Source of the DNA: Proteobacteria bacterium CAG:495
GTDB taxonomy: Bacteria; Pseudomonadota; Alphaproteobacteria; RF32; CAG-239
Assembly: GCA_000432275.1 (NCBI GenBank)
Contig: HF995286.1
Location: 740 to 7,367 of the forward strand
Length of the DNA stretch: 6,628 bases
Reading direction: 5' to 3'
Positions within the stretch are counted from its first letter, which is position 1; each line of letters starts with the position of its first letter. The notes below the pieces were generated by a model, which had not been told where the DNA came from, made no database searches, and saw nothing but the letters and a program-made list of their open reading frames with translations. Made by a program: the position numbers and the translations under genes. Shown here in pieces: positions 6,452 to 6,628 of this stretch.

Positions 6452-6617
6452 TGCAGTTCAGAGATGAGCTGCGGTGTCTGAAAAACATCTTGTAGGAAAT
6501 CCACCTTGTGGTGGAGTCTGCGGAATAAGCTACCTTTGTAGTCGAAGAAGCAGGACTGATTTCTACACAGTTTTTCAGCTCCACCTCCTTGTTTTTTTCA
6601 AGGAGGTTTTTGTTTTT
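6452..6617 (+). ncRNA. Candidate structured small RNA of about 165 nt, possibly 6S-like
   Basis: The segment has its own promoter, no credible reading frame and a terminator. Paired arms read by eye: GCAGTT/AGCTGC near the 5' end (6453-6458 with 6468-6473); closing helix CTGAAAAAC (6478-6486) with GTTTTTCAG (6570-6578), 9 bp; TGTAGGAA (6491-6498) with TTTCTACA (6560-6567), 8 bp with one G-U; hairpin TCCACC-TTGT-GGTGGA (6500-6515); GTCTGC (6516-6521) with GCAgGAC (6550-6556, one bulge); and apical hairpin CTAC-CTTT-GTAG (6530-6541). This gives a rod with one side arm and an internal loop, GGAATAA facing CGAAGAA. The length and the 5' string CTGCGGTGTCTG recall the closing stem of proteobacterial 6S RNA (CTGGGGTGTTCG-like, from memory). 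The side arm is not canonical, so the 6S identity is a guess; a structured RNA is well supported. Confidence 0.7.
6583..6617 (+). terminator. Rho-independent terminator of the small RNA
   Basis: ACCTCCTTG (6583-6591) pairs perfectly with CAAGGAGGT (6599-6607) around a seven-T loop and is followed by TTTTGTTTTT. The opposite strand would have A runs after the stem, so it acts on + strand transcripts. The 5' arm includes CACCTCCTT (6582-6590), identical to the usual 16S rRNA anti-Shine-Dalgarno tail. The remaining bases to 6628 show nothing further. Confidence 0.9.
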
Positions 6618-6628
6618 AATCAACAAAA

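Noticed and set aside
6426..6626. A 66-codon open frame on the minus strand at the right end
   Set aside because: It spans the small-RNA gene, including its promoter and terminator. The product begins with low-complexity Lys/Asn/Glu residues and matches nothing I know.
1..6628. CRISPR arrays, insertion sequences, attachment sites, tRNA or rRNA genes
   Set aside because: No regularly spaced repeats, transposase-like frames, terminal inverted repeats, or tRNA/rRNA-like segments were seen. Gene order and composition look like ordinary chromosomal housekeeping DNA.

Overview
The window holds eight protein-coding genes, all on the + strand, and one likely structured non-coding RNA at the right end. 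Base composition looks close to 50% GC and intergenic gaps are short. The gene content (dTDP-rhamnose synthesis, MsrA/MsrB, an E. coli-type allosteric NagB) suggests a Gram-negative bacterium, plausibly proteobacterial. No gene here fixes the taxon, so this is inference.

Region 1 (18-2439): rfbC, rfbD and rfbB overlap one another and end at a clear intrinsic terminator. They are three of the four enzymes that turn glucose-1-phosphate into dTDP-L-rhamnose, a precursor of O-antigen or other surface glycans. The fourth, rfbA, would be expected just upstream, outside the window.

Region 2 (about 2460-5438): msrA and msrB (repair of oxidised methionine) are followed after 69 bp by nagA and nagB (N-acetylglucosamine-6-phosphate to fructose-6-phosphate). 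I see no terminator between the pairs, so they may share a transcript. nagA and nagB are one base apart and almost certainly translationally coupled. msrB should start at ATG 3014 rather than at the upstream TTG.

Region 3 (5439-6416): an unrecognised protein with about six membrane segments and a 70-residue Lys/Pro/Ala-rich tail. It has its own near-consensus promoter, whose spacer is a tandem 10-bp repeat, and a strong terminator.

Region 4 (6417-6628): no credible protein gene. A good promoter, about 165 nt with extensive self-complementarity and a strong terminator indicate a free-standing small RNA. Its length and 5' closing-stem sequence are reminiscent of 6S RNA, but that identity is unproven. 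It is the most interesting item in the window.
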